From contig NC_061121.1 of NCBI RefSeq assembly GCF_002878395.1, positions 42,665,650-42,729,649 of the forward strand: a stretch of DNA of 64,000 bases. Reading direction: 5' to 3'. Each line of letters opens with the position of its first letter. Positions within the stretch are counted from its first letter, which is position 1. The position numbers were made by a program, and so were the translations under genes. This stretch comes from Capsicum annuum (Eukaryota; Streptophyta; Magnoliopsida; Solanales; Solanaceae). Under the pieces are notes generated by a model. The model had not been told where the DNA came from, searched no databases, and was given only the letters and a program-made list of their open reading frames with translations. Of the stretch, positions 33,118 through 44,266 are shown piece after piece.

Positions 33118-35826
33118 TGTAATGACCCAAAATTACCTCTCGGGATATCACACGGTGCTTAGGGCTACAAGTAGCCCCAAACTAACCCTTTGAGCCTATC
33201 ACTTCCCATAATAACTCATTCAAAAAGAAATATACAAAACAATGGTACTGTCATATCAAATGAAAGGAAATACGAAGATAATACTCTATCCAACCGACCA
33301 TAAAACTAGAAATCTCAACACAACCACAGTTTGATAACCAGCTTGACAAAGCCTCTACTACTCCGTGAACTTGAGAGCCGTTGGGACAGGTCCCCAACTA
33401 TTTCAAACTAAACTGAAAGTAATAACATAAACACTCAAATACTGAAATGTCTGAAGATAGGTCCTCGAACCATGAGGACTCACCACTGGGGAGATGCAGA
33501 CAAAGGTACTCGAAAATTACTGACGAGGCTAGGAATGAGCACCTAAACCTACATTATAAGACAATGCAACACATAGACGTATATGTGGATCAGCACTTAG
33601 GAATGTACTGAGTATATAGGGGTGTATGCATTTACATAAAACAATATCAATACTTTTTAATCAAATCATGCATGAAAATAGAAATGACTCACATGGATTG
33701 TATAAGTCAAAATGTAAAGCTCATAAATCATGTAGAATGAAACATGTAACACAAATCTTGTGAGTCATTATACTTTAGCTTTAAAATTTGGGCTCTCCTC
33801 CTATTCTCATTACTCATAGGATGAAGGAAGCTTTAAGCAATACTTTCAACTCATGCATATATCTCATGGAGAGTAAAATTTCTTTATTGCTCAAGAATTA
33901 TAAATCTTTTGAACTCAAACACTTGGAACTCGAAATCATATAACTTTAGTTTAAAAATCGATGATCAACTCGTATTAGTAGAGAAAACTACTTCCTTATT
34001 TGGAAAATACTCAAAAGCAATTCATTCACTTTAGAAAATATCTCATCTCAAAACTTTGGGAAAATATTCTATCTCAATGGAAAATACTTTAGTTTAGGGA
34101 GTTCTCTTAACCGACATAAACCATGCGAGCTACATAGAGTCCAACATCTTGTCCTCCTAAGGAAGAAACCTCACATTAGGGAGAGACGTCATAATCTTGC
34201 CAAGGAGTATAACCTCAACTCAATGATCACTTATCTCAGCCTCAGGCCCAATCATCTTGGCCTCAAGCCCAAAATCTCAAACCTATGGTGGCATGTAGTT
34301 TTGTGTTAAGAAACCGTAGTAAATTACCCAACTCGGTGCTAAATACTACTCCCTTTAGTTTAGCTCGCTCATCTCATGAAAATCCACTTTTAAAATAATC
34401 TCATGGTTCATAAGAACCCAACAATCAAATATGTAATCTCATGTAGTGAAGTGGATTTCAAAGCTCTATGACCATTAGGTCAAAACATTTCTTATTAATC
34501 TCAAAATACTCAAATCATGGGTGTTTATAGCACAATAGTTCACAAAATTGCAAGTCTCAAGTAGGGTTTAATGATCGGTAATTCAATCTCAAGTTAAAAC
34601 TCATCATAATGCATAATAGATAGCATATAGATTCATAATTCATGTAGAAATCTGGAAGTTACAGCAATTTGTCTCAAAATATCAGCATACTCATATATTT
34701 CAATATCTCAAACATTGCAACTATTAACTTCTCAAGAATTAAAATCATGAGGTATAAATCCAGCTTCAATTTCTCAAGAAAACATGTAAAAATCATGCCA
34801 TTAGACTCTCTATTCATGGGAAACATCAAAATCTTGCAACCAATAACAATGGATAAAAAATCCTAATTCAATTTCATGTAAAATCTCATAAGTTGCAGAA
34901 AATTGTAGTTTAAATAAGCCTTTTGGCACAAGGGTGAAAGGATTACCCATGTTCAAAACCCCATATACCTTAGATTATGAAATTGTATGGACAAGATTGC
35001 TTCAACTTTTATTCTTACTCTTGAGAGAGGGTTCTTGCAACCCTTGAACTTAGGGAACTAAATCTCAACTCAATTTGTAGAATCTATGGTGAGTTCTTGG
35101 ATTTCTTGAAGAAGGATTTTAGATTTGATCTTGAGAGAGAAACCCTAGCTCTCTTGTGCTTTGGATGATAAATGAAGCCATTTACTTTGCTTGGAATGTA
35201 TCTGGTTGATAAAAGAGTGGAAAAGACCAAAAAGCCCTTTTAAAAATGAGTTAAAACACTGAATGAGGGCTACAACGGTCGAATCAACGGTCCATCGCTA
35301 GCCTGATGGTCTGTTGGATCATCCGTTGCACATCGGTCGGAAAAAGAACACATTGCCTCGATATGACGGTCGAAGCAATAGTCCGTTGCAGTCTTGATGG
35401 TCCATCGGAACGTCCGTCGCACATTGGCCAGGATGAGACCACACTACCTTAGTGGCGACGATCTCAGCGACGGTTCATCGCAGCATTGACGGTCTGTTGT
35501 CCTGGTTGTCGCACTTGGGTCAGGAAAGGGAGTTTTTTCCTTGGTCATAATGGTCCGTCGAATCGTCCGTCGCACGTGGGCGGTTCTAACAACTCTCAAT
35601 AAAACGGCAATAACTTCTCACCCCGATGCCGGATTTGGACGAAATTTGTATCATTGGAAAGCTAATTCAATTTTCTACATGACAAAAAGTCAAATTTAAG
35701 AAAATTCTATATGATTTTAATTCCAATCACTTAGGAAGTCTTTTCTCAATCTTTTTGGGTCGAAATTACACTTCACTTGACACGCTCTAAGGCCCAGACT
35801 ATGAGGGAACTTTGCAGGGTCTTACA
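33118..35826 (-). repeat. 3' LTR of the chromovirus
   Basis: 2,709 bp. By eye about 30 differences from the other LTR in the first ~290 bp, mostly transitions. Contains a GC-rich cluster of GACGGTC/GATGGTCCxTCG motifs at about 35,270-35,580 near the internal-facing end. Confidence 0.92.
35270..35580. repeat. cluster of palindromic GACGGTCCGTCG-type motifs in the 3' LTR
   Basis: Repeated short units such as CGGTCGAATCAACGGTCCAT, TGGTCCGTCGAATCGTCCGT and CGTCGCAC, derived from a palindrome CGACGGTCCGTCG. The counterpart in the 5' LTR (42,700-43,030) is better preserved. GC-rich in an AT-rich setting. Confidence 0.8.
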
Positions 35827-35841
35827 ATATCTCCCCCTTGG
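35827..35841 (-). promoter_or_regulatory. polypurine tract of the chromovirus
   Basis: Minus strand CCAAGGGGGAGATAT directly upstream of the 3' LTR start TGTAAGACCC, the plus-strand primer for reverse transcription. Confidence 0.85.
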
Positions 35842-36059
35842 AAACATTCATCCTCAAATGTCGCTAGTTAGACTAGGAAAATAGGAAAATAGAGTACACA
35901 TAGCTGAAGAAATTTGCTAAACGGCTCAAAATATCTCTAAAATCTTGAATACCTCAGAAAAAATGCAGGAACTTATGCAAGAACAGATATATAGCTGAAC
36001 TTTAGATTAGAAGGGATGAATTAAGGAAGAATAATACTTTCGGATCGATCTGAACTCGT

Positions 36060-39000
36060 AGAAAAGAGGTGCGGGTACTTGGCTCGCATATTTGCTTCTA
36101 CCTCCCAAGTAGCGCCCTCAACAGACTGGTTCCGCCACAACACTTTGACCGAGGGAACCTCTTTGATCCTCAGTCTACGGATCTAAAAATCTAGGATCTA
36201 AATGGGAATCTCATCGAATGAAAGGTTGTTCTGAATATCAGCACTCTCTGAAGGATCTACCATAACAGAATCACCAATATGCTTCTTAAGCATGAAGACA
36301 TAAAAAGTAGGATGAACGGCTGACAACTCTGCGGGCAACTCAAACTCATAGACTTCTTTACCAACACAACTCAAGACTCTATACAAGCCAATATAACAGG
36401 GACTAAGCTTTCTCTTTTTACCAAACCTCTTCACCCCTTTCATGGATGAAATCTTCAAGTATACCAAATAACCCACTTCAAACTCAAGATCTCTTTTCCT
36501 CACATCGGCATATGACTTTTGACGACCCTGAGCTATATTTAACCTCTCTCTAATCAACTTAACTTTCTCCATAGCTTTAAACACTACATCAGGCCCATTC
36601 ACGATACCTTCACCCACTTCAAACCAACCTATGGGTGATCTACATCTCCTACCATACAAGGCCTCAAATGGTGCCATCCCGATTCTAGCATGGTAACTAT
36701 TGTTATAGGAGAACTCTATCAATGGCAAATACTCATCCTAACTTCCTTTGAAATCAAGAACACGCACCCTCAACATATCTTACAGGATCTGAATGGTCCT
36801 CTCAGCCTGACCACCTGTCTGCGGATGAAAAACAGAACTCAAAAGAACTTGGGTACCAAGACCCTGCTGAAACGCCCTCCAAAACTGAGAAGAAAATTGA
36901 GTACCCATAGCTGAAATGATAGACAAGGGAACTCTGTACAGGCTGACTAACTCCCAGATATACAATCTAGCATAATCCTCAACTGTATAAGATGTATACA
37001 CGGAACACACAATCTACCCTGCAATCTTAACACGCCATCTCGCCTTTGGGGATAAAACCTCTACCTTTTGGTCCTTAACTGCCTCCTTCAGTCTGACCAA
37101 ACTAGGATCTTTATCTTGCTTCTCCTTCACTTTCAAAACTAAAGAGGATTCAGAACTACTTTACACCAATGTACTTCCCTCAGCTGAATCAAGCAACCTA
37201 ACACCCAATCTAGTCAGACAATGCACATCACAAGCTAACTTTTTCGTATCTTTCTCTACATAAGCAACACTACCCATAGATAATCTGCTAAAGGCATCCG
37301 CCACTACATTGACCTTGCCCGGATGATACAACTCACTCATATCATAGTCTTTTAACAACTCTAACCACCTCATCTGCCTAAGATTAAACTCTATCTGAGT
37401 AAACACATACTATAAGCTCTTACAATCAGTAAACACATCAACATAAACACCATAAATATAGTGTCTCCAGATTTTCAAAGCAAAGACCACAACAGCTAAC
37501 TCAAGATCATGGGTTGGGTAATTCTTTTCAAGCGTCTTTAACTGTCTAGAGGCATAGGCTATAACCTTACCTCTTTGCATCAACATACAACCCAAACCAA
37601 TTCTAGAAGCATCACAATAACCACCAAACTATCTGTACCATCAGGCAAAGTCAACACAGGGGCTGAAGTAAGTCGAGTCTTCAGCTCCTAAAAACTCTTC
37701 TCACGGGAATTTGACCTCTGGAACTTAACTTTCTGTTGGGTCAATCGGGTCATGGGAGACGCAATAGAAGAGAAACCTTTAACAAAACGGCAGTAGTAGC
37801 CCGCTAGACCCAAGAAACTTCTAATATCAGATGGAGAGATAGGTCTAGGCCAATTTTTTACAGCTTTTGTCTTTTGGGGATCAACTCTAATACCTTCAGC
37901 TAAAATAATATGAACTAGAAAGGCTACATACCTTAGACAAAATTCACACTTACTAAATTTGGCAAACAACTGGTGAACTCTAAGAGTTTGCAAGACAATT
38001 CTAAGGTGATCTGCATGATCATGCTCACTACAGGAGTATACAAGGATGTCATCTATGAACACTATGACAAACGTATCAAGATATTTCTTGAACACTCGAT
38101 TCATAATGTCCATAAAAGCTGCTGGGGCATTGGTTAGCCCAAAAGACATGACTAGAAACTCAAAGTGACCATAGCGGGTTTGAAAGGTTGTATTCAGAAT
38201 ATCACATTTCCTTACTTTAAGTTGATGATAGCCGGATCTAAGGTCTATATTAGAGAAATAACTTGCACCTTGCAACTGGTCAAACAGGTCATCAATTTTT
38301 GGAAGAGGATTCTTATTTTTTTATTATGACCTTGTTAAGCTGGCGATAGTCAATGCACATACGCAAAAAACCATCTTTCTTCCGCATGAATAGAACAGGC
38401 GTTCCCCAAGGAGAAATATTGTCCTTATGAAATCTTTGTCTAAAAGATCTTTGAGTTTCTGTTTCAACTCCTTAAGCTCTGCAGGTGCCATACGGTATGG
38501 CGGAATAGAAATGGGACGAGTGTCAGAAAGAAGGTCAATCCCGAATTCTATCTCTCTATCGGGAGGTACCCCTGGGAGATCTTTTAGAAAAATATCTAGA
38601 AACTCATTAACAATATCGACTAACTGAATAGTTAGAGCCTTGGACTTAGTGTCTTTAACTCTAACTAGGTGATAGATGCAACCCTTAAATATTAGCTTTT
38701 TGGCATTGAGATAGGAGATAAAATGACTCTTGGGAGATACCAAACTCCTGAACCACTGAAAAAATGGCTCATCAGGAAACTAAAACTTGACCACACGGGT
38801 ATGACAGTCTATAGATGCATAAAAAGAATAAAGCCAATCCATACCTAGAATAAGGTCAAAATCCACCATGTCTAACTCTATCAAATCAGCAAGTATAACT
38901 CTATGAAGAACAGTAACAGGACAATCTCTATACATTTGTTTAGCAACAACTGAATCCCCTACTGGTATGGAGACTAAGAATGGATCAGGAATCATTTCGG

Positions 39001-39240
39001 GACTCATTTTAAAATTCATAGCCACAAGTGGGGTCACATAGGAGAGACTTAACCCGGGGTCCAACAACACATAAACATCAAAACAAAAGATACGAAGCAT
39101 ACCAGTAACAACATTGGGAGAGTCCTCTTACTCCTGACCGGATGGTAAGGCATAGAATCTATTCTGGCGCTGATCACCAGCAGTGCTAGATGAAGTGCCC
39201 TGAATAGGGGTGGGAAAAGGGATAGGATCTAGTGTACTAG
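36060..39240 (-). pseudogene. chromovirus pol remnant: protease, RT, RNase H, integrase, chromodomain
   Basis: Protease 39,100-38,780 with LLDPGLSLSYVTPLVA (active-site DxG retained, next residues altered) and DLILGMDWL. RT 38,743-37,688: [47 protein letters not shown] and [10 protein letters not shown], with the catalytic Asp pair intact. RNase H 37,595-37,161: [48 protein letters not shown]. Integrase: most of the HHCC and the early core is lost or scrambled about 37,160-37,010; then YRVPLSIISAMGTQFSSQFW, VFHPQTGGQAERTIQIL, IEFSYNNSYH and EALYGRRCRSPIGWFEVGE. The C-terminal chromodomain, VKVLWRNQSVEGATWE..., is at about 36,170-36,060 after two in-frame stops. Stops and shifts divide the frame repeatedly. 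Confidence 0.92.
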
Positions 39241-39249
39241 TAGTCTGTG

Positions 39250-40329
39250 CCTGAGGTTGGGCATCTCTGGTCCCCTACCTAGCATGCAGACAATCTCTAA
39301 GTCTGTGGCCCTGTTTGCCATAACCAAAAAAACCCCTCAAATCTGCGAAACATTCACCGGGATGATCCCTACCACACTTAGCACAAGGAGGATAATGGGG
39401 CCTGTTACCAACACTGTTCTGCGATCTAGACATAAAAGACTTACTTTTTTTCTCCTGTCTTCCTCTAGGCACGGGAACACTAGCTGGTGAAGGCACTGGA
39501 ATAGATAGACGTCTCTAAAACTGAGGGTAGTTTCCTTCATGGAACCTACGCTGACTATACTCTTGCTGCTCAGATCTAGCCCTCTTGTTACCCCTCACTC
39601 TGTCTCTCTCTCTAATCTTATCCCCCCTATCTGTTGTGCATACATCATCAACCTAGACAGATCCATATCCTTTTGCAGCATTGCAGTCCTACACTTTTTC
39701 AGCACCAAACTAAAAACACCTATCACGAATTTACTCATACTAGCTCAGGTGTCAGAAATCAAATCAGGAGCATACTTGGCCAACTGGTTGAACTTTAAGT
39801 AGTATTCCTTAACAGTCATGGAACCTTGCCTCAAGTTCATAAACTCCTTAATCTTTGCTTCTCTTATTTCAAGCGGAAAAAACTTGTCCAAGAATGCATC
39901 TTAGAACACCTGCCAAGGCATAGGAGCAACATCCTCACCTCTAACCTTCCTCCACGATACAACTTAGTCATAAGTTATGCCTATCAACCTTTAAGATACC
40001 AACTCAACACTTTCTTCCTTAGAAATATGCATCACCTGTGTGATCTTTCTCACCTTCTCAAGGTACAACTGTGGGTTCTAACCTACCTTGCCATAAAACT
40101 CTGGTGCATTCATCCACATAAAATTACGGATCCTAAAAGAAGCTACATCACCTCCCTACTAATTTGAAATTGCGGCTTGGTTATTGGCCCAAACATTAGC
40201 GGTGACTACTTGGGTTAACGCCTGAAAGGCCGCCCAAAACTCAGCATAAGACACAGTCTCATTCAAAGGATCAACAGGTGGGGGTTGCTCATCATCATTT
40301 TCGCAAGCATTCGCTCTTTGGAGAGGCAT
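39250..40329 (-). pseudogene. chromovirus gag remnant
   Basis: Start MPLQRANACENDDEQPPPVD at 40,329. The retrotransposon gag core includes [54 protein letters not shown] and MSKFVIGV. The zinc-knuckle region at about 39,390-39,280 reads CAKCGRDHPGECF then FFGYGKQGHRLRDC: the second knuckle has lost its first two Cys (Phe and Tyr instead). Several stops (for example after QAAISN) make it non-functional. Confidence 0.88.
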
Positions 40330-40523
40330 TTTCTAAAATAGGAGAGCATAAATTATTAGATAAGAGGGACAACTATGGGCACGATGAATCTGAAAGAAAG
40401 AAACAACTTTTTCCTAAAACATCTTGTAGCCTCTTTCTCATAGATGTAGGGTGCTACACACCGATGATCAATACTCTACTCAACGTGACTTGTCAGTCTC
40501 TTTAGGACTCCTTTAAAACCCTA

Positions 40524-40536
40524 GGCTCTGATACCA
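40524..40536 (-). promoter_or_regulatory. primer-binding site, tRNA-iMet type
   Basis: Minus strand TGGTATCAGAGCC, complementary to the 3' end of initiator methionine tRNA, four bases downstream of the 5' LTR. This is the classic plant LTR retrotransposon PBS and fixes the element's orientation. Confidence 0.93.
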
Positions 40537-40540
40537 AGTT

Positions 40541-43267
40541 TGTAACGACCCAATATCACCTCTCGGGACGTCACACGGTGCTTAGGTCTACAAGTATCCC
40601 CAAGCTAACCCTTTGAGCCTATCATTTCCCATAATAACTCATTCAAAAAGAAATATACAAAAACACTGGTACTGTCATATCAAATGAAATTAAATACGAA
40701 GATAATACTCGATCCAAACGACCACAAAACTAAAAATCTTAACACAACCACAGTCTGATAACTAGTCTGACAAAGCCTCTACAACTCCATAAACTCGAAA
40801 GTCGTTAGGACAGGTCCCCAACTGACTCAAACTGAACTGAAAGTAATAACATAAACACTCAAATACTGAAATATCTGAAGTTAGGTCCTCGAACCATGAG
40901 GACTCACCACTGGGGAGATATAGACAAAGGTACTCAAAAATCACTGACGAGGCTGGGAATGAGCACCTGAACCTACATTATAAGACAATGTAGCACATAG
41001 ATGTATATGTAGATCAGCACTTGGGAATGTACTGAGTATATGGGAGTGTATGCATTTACATAAAACAATATCAATACTCTTTAATCAAATTATACATGCA
41101 AATAGGAATGACTCACATGTCTTGAATAAGTCAAAATGTAAAGCTCATAAATCATGTAGAATTAAGCATGTAACACAAATCTCGTGAGTCATTATACTTT
41201 AGCTTTAAAATCTATGCTCTCTATCTATTCTCATTACTCATAGGATGAAGGAAGCTTTAAACAATACTTTCAACTCATGCATATGTCTCATGGAGAGTTA
41301 AACTTCTTTATTGCTCAAGAATTATAACTCTTTTGAACTCAAACACTTGGAACTCAAAATCATATAACTTTAGTTTAAAAACTGGTGATCAACTCATATT
41401 AGTAGAGAAAACTACTTCCTTCTTTGGAAAATAATCAAAAGAAATTCGTTCACTTTAGAAAATATCTCATCTCAAAGTTTTAGGAAAAATATTCTATCTC
41501 AATGGAAAATACTTTAGTTTAGGGAGGTTCTCTTGACTGACATAAACTATGAGAGATACATGGAGTCCAACGTCTTGTCCTCCTAAGGAAGAAACCTCAC
41601 ATTGTGGAGAGGCGTCATACTCTTGACAAGGAGTATAACCTCAACTCAGTGATCACTTATCTCAGCCTCGGGCCCAATTATCTTGGGCTCAAGCCAAAAA
41701 TCTCAAACCTATGATGGCACATAGTTCTAGGGTAAGAAACCATAGTAACTTACCCAACTTGGTGCTAAATACTACTCCCTTTAGTTTATCTCGCTCATCT
41801 CATAAAAATCCACTTTTAAAATAATCTCATGGTTCATAAGAACCCAATAATCAAATCTGTAATCTCATGTAGTGAAGTGGATTTCAAAGCTCTATGACCA
41901 TTAGGTCAAAACATTTTTCATTAATCTCAAAATACTCAAATTATAGGTGCTTATAGCACAGTAGTTCATAAAATTGCAAGTCTCAATTAGGGTTTAATGA
42001 CCCATAATTTAATCTCAAGTTAAAACTCATCATAATGCATAATAGATAGCATATAGATTCATAATTCATGTAGAAATCTGGAAGTTACAACAATTTGTCT
42101 CAAAATATCAACAACTCATATACTTCAATATCTCAAACATTGCAACTATTAACTTCTCAAGGATTAAAATCATGAGGTATAAATCCATCTTTAATTTCTC
42201 AAGAAAACATGTAAAAATTATGCCATTAGACTCTCTATTCATGGGAAACATCAAAATCTTGCAACTAATAACAATGGGTGAAAAACCCTAATTCAATTTC
42301 ATGTAAAATCTCATAAGTTGCAGAAAATTGTAGTTTAAATAAGCTTTTAGGCACAAGGGTGAAAGGATTACCCATGTTCAAAACCCCACATACCTTAGAT
42401 TATGAAATTGGATGGACAAGCTTGCTTCAACTCTTCTTCTTACTCTTGAGAGAAGGTTCTTGCAACCCTTGAACTTGGGGAACTCAAATCTCAACTCAAT
42501 TTGTATAATCTATGGTAAGTTCTTAGATTTCTTAAATAAGGGTTTTAGATTTGATCTTGAGAGAGAAACCCTAGCTCTTTTATGTTTTGGATGATGAATG
42601 AAGCCATTTACTTTGATTGGAATACATCTGGTTGATAAAAGAGTGGAAAAGACCAAAAATACCTTTTAAAAATAAGTTAAAAATACTGAACAAAGACTAC
42701 GATAATCGACGGTCAGATCGACGGTCCGTCGCTAGCCTGACGGTCCGTCGGATCATCCGTCGCACGCCGGTCGAAAAAAGAACACACTTTCTCGATGTGA
42801 CAGTCGAAGCGATGGTCTGTCGCAGTCTTGATGGTCTGTCGCACGTTGGCCAGGATGAAACCACACTGCCTTAGTGGCAACGGTCTCAGCGATGGTCTAT
42901 CGCAGCCTTGACGGTCCATCATCCTGGCCGCCGCACTTAGGCCATAAAAGAGATTTTTTGCCTTGGTCACGATGGTCCATCGTAGACTCAATGATCCATC
43001 GGATCGTCCGTCGCACCTGGTTGGTTCCGACAATTCTCAGTAAAACGGTCATAACTTCTCACCCTGATGTCCGATTTGGATGAAATTTGTATTTTTGGAA
43101 AGCTAATTCAATTCTCTATATGAAAAAAAAGTCAAATTTAAGAAAATTCTATATGTTTTTAATACCAATAACTTGGGAAGTCTCTTCTCAATTTTTTAGG
43201 ACCGAAATTACACTTCACTTGACGCACTCTATGGCCCAAACTACGAGAAAACTTTACGGGTCTTACA
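40541..43267 (-). repeat. 5' LTR of the chromovirus
   Basis: 2,727 bp, TGTAACGACCC ... GGGTCTTACA. Collinear with 33,118-35,826. As the 5' LTR it would carry the element promoter; no TATA box was assigned. Confidence 0.92.
42700..43030. repeat. cluster of palindromic GACGGTCCGTCG-type motifs in the 5' LTR
   Basis: Well-preserved units: CGACGGTCAGATCGACGGTC, GACGGTCCGTCG, GGATCATCCGTCGCACG, GATGGTCTGTCGCACG, GGATCGTCCGTCGCACC. Same position as the 35,270-35,580 cluster in the other LTR. Confidence 0.85.
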
Positions 43268-43837
43268 CCTGCTTATACTATTATATCCTGGTGGATCTCC
43301 TAAAAAGTAGACTATTATTGCAGAATTCCACTTTTGAAGCTCCTTCTCAACTGCATCTTTAGCTAATTCAACAATCACCTTGCCTTCAACCACCTTAGGA
43401 GGAACATATTCAAGGTTAAGCCCATTTGAGGCAGCTCGATTGTTGACAAATAGGTTGTTCCATGGCTCTGGATTAGGGTCCATATTTTTCTTCCGAGATA
43501 GGGTTATTTGGGGGAGCATTGGTCTGTCTGGCAGTGATAGATCTAGGGTTCTGGCTCTTCGAAGTTACTGTAGGAAATTTTTCCCAAGAATTAACAGTGG
43601 TGAATTAGGTGCAGATACTCCTGTCATCACCAGCTGTGAAGGGTCTTGAATACTCTTTATTAGGGTCTCTCTTGCCTCAGAATTCTTTGTTAGAGCTTGT
43701 TCAAGGGTAACCTATTGTAGCGATGTTAACTCATCACTCTGAGTCCGTGTGCTAATTAAACTTCCAAGAGTGACTATAGGTTGGGTTCTAGGTCTTCCTC
43801 GCCCTCTTCCTCGACCGCGTCCTCGCCCTCTCACCAT
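43268..43837 (-). pseudogene. LINE-2 ORF1, 5' part
   Basis: Start at 43,837: MVRGRGRGRGRGRGRPRTQP, a basic Arg-Gly stretch likely to bind nucleic acid, followed by VTLGSLISTRTQSDELTSLQ and a stop. The open 43,519-43,268 part (MLPQITLSRKKNMDPNPEPW ... VIVELAKDAVEKELQKWNSA ... FLGDPPGYNSISR) is the first half of DUF4283. It is interrupted at 43,267 by the chromovirus and continues at 33,117. Confidence 0.85.
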
Positions 43838-44266
43838 GGTTGAACTCCTCAGCATATGTTAACTAACATGCGCTGAAAGCCTTAGGATGATTTTTTCATG
43901 TACGTTAACTAAAGGATAATGACTTCAAATTCAAATACTTAATTTTTCAATATTTTCCTTAATTTTATATTTGTATTATAAATATTAATTTTTTTCTTTA
44001 GCATTTAATAAACCTAACTCTGGCCGGGAATCACATTTGTGGATTTTGAAGGGTGCCTAACCCCTTCCCTTCGGAATAACTTGAACCCTTACCTAGGATC
44101 TAATTTGGTTCGTGGATAAAAATAAAGTCATACATGTTAGTAAATAAAATAGGCTTCCTCATTTTCCTTAAAAATTAGGTGGCGATTCTATAAAAATTTA
44201 TTCTTTTTAGAGTCCATAATGTCATGCTCGTTTTGACCTTAGGTAAAAATCGGGTATGACAATGTA

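Larger units (their letters stand above)
33118..43267 (-). mobile_element. Ty3/gypsy chromovirus (Tekay-like), full length, degraded
   Basis: 10.15 kb with LTRs 33,118-35,826 and 40,541-43,267 (TGTAAxGACCC ... GGGTCTTACA) and TSD CCTAC (33,113-33,117) / CCTGC (43,268-43,272), one mismatch. The internal 4.7 kb on the minus strand carries PBS, gag, protease, RT, RNase H, integrase, chromodomain and polypurine tract in that order, the Ty3/gypsy layout. The long LTRs plus chromodomain suggest the Tekay (Del) lineage. Stops and frameshifts occur throughout. Confidence 0.93.
28844..43961 (-). mobile_element. L1-type LINE interrupted by the chromovirus (LINE-2)
   Basis: Minus-strand LINE with its tail at the T run near 28,841-28,847 and ORF1 start at 43,837. 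A possible TSD ATTTTATATTT occurs at 28,833-28,843 and 43,962-43,972, but this AT-rich string overlaps the T run, so the 5' end is uncertain. ORF1 is split between 43,837-43,268 and 33,117-32,269 by the gypsy element; ORF2 is 32,268 to about 28,900. Not closely related to LINE-1: it has an Arg-Gly start in ORF1 and I saw no RNase H. Confidence 0.82.
25935..44261 (+). mobile_element. Tat/Ogre-like Ty3/gypsy solo LTR, interrupted by a LINE
   Basis: Starts TGTTGACACCCAATTTTGAC and ends AAAAATCGGGTATGACA, flanked by ATGTA (25,930-25,934 and 44,262-44,266). After removal of the nested LINE about 3.2-3.3 kb remain, without coding domains. The terminal sequences resemble LTRs of the large Tat/Ogre gypsy group (GGGTGCCTAACCCCTTCCC and GGTGGCGATTCTA near the 3' end). 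That lineage call is from memory of the pattern. No second LTR is present, so I read it as a solo LTR. A GC-richer island at 26,620-26,990 with short Pro/Arg-rich ORFs belongs to this LTR. Confidence 0.75.

Noticed and set aside
36690..36914. Plus-strand ORFs across the chromovirus pol region
   Set aside because: Shadow frames of the minus-strand integrase/RT coding sequence with no motif of their own.
42617..43083. ORFs with Arg/Asp/Ser-rich repeats in the chromovirus LTR
   Set aside because: They translate the GACGGTCCGTCG clusters and differ between the two LTRs; no coding evidence.
33118..43267. Two separate gypsy insertions rather than one element
   Set aside because: PBS next to one LTR, polypurine tract next to the other, matching ends and near-matching TSD show a single element.
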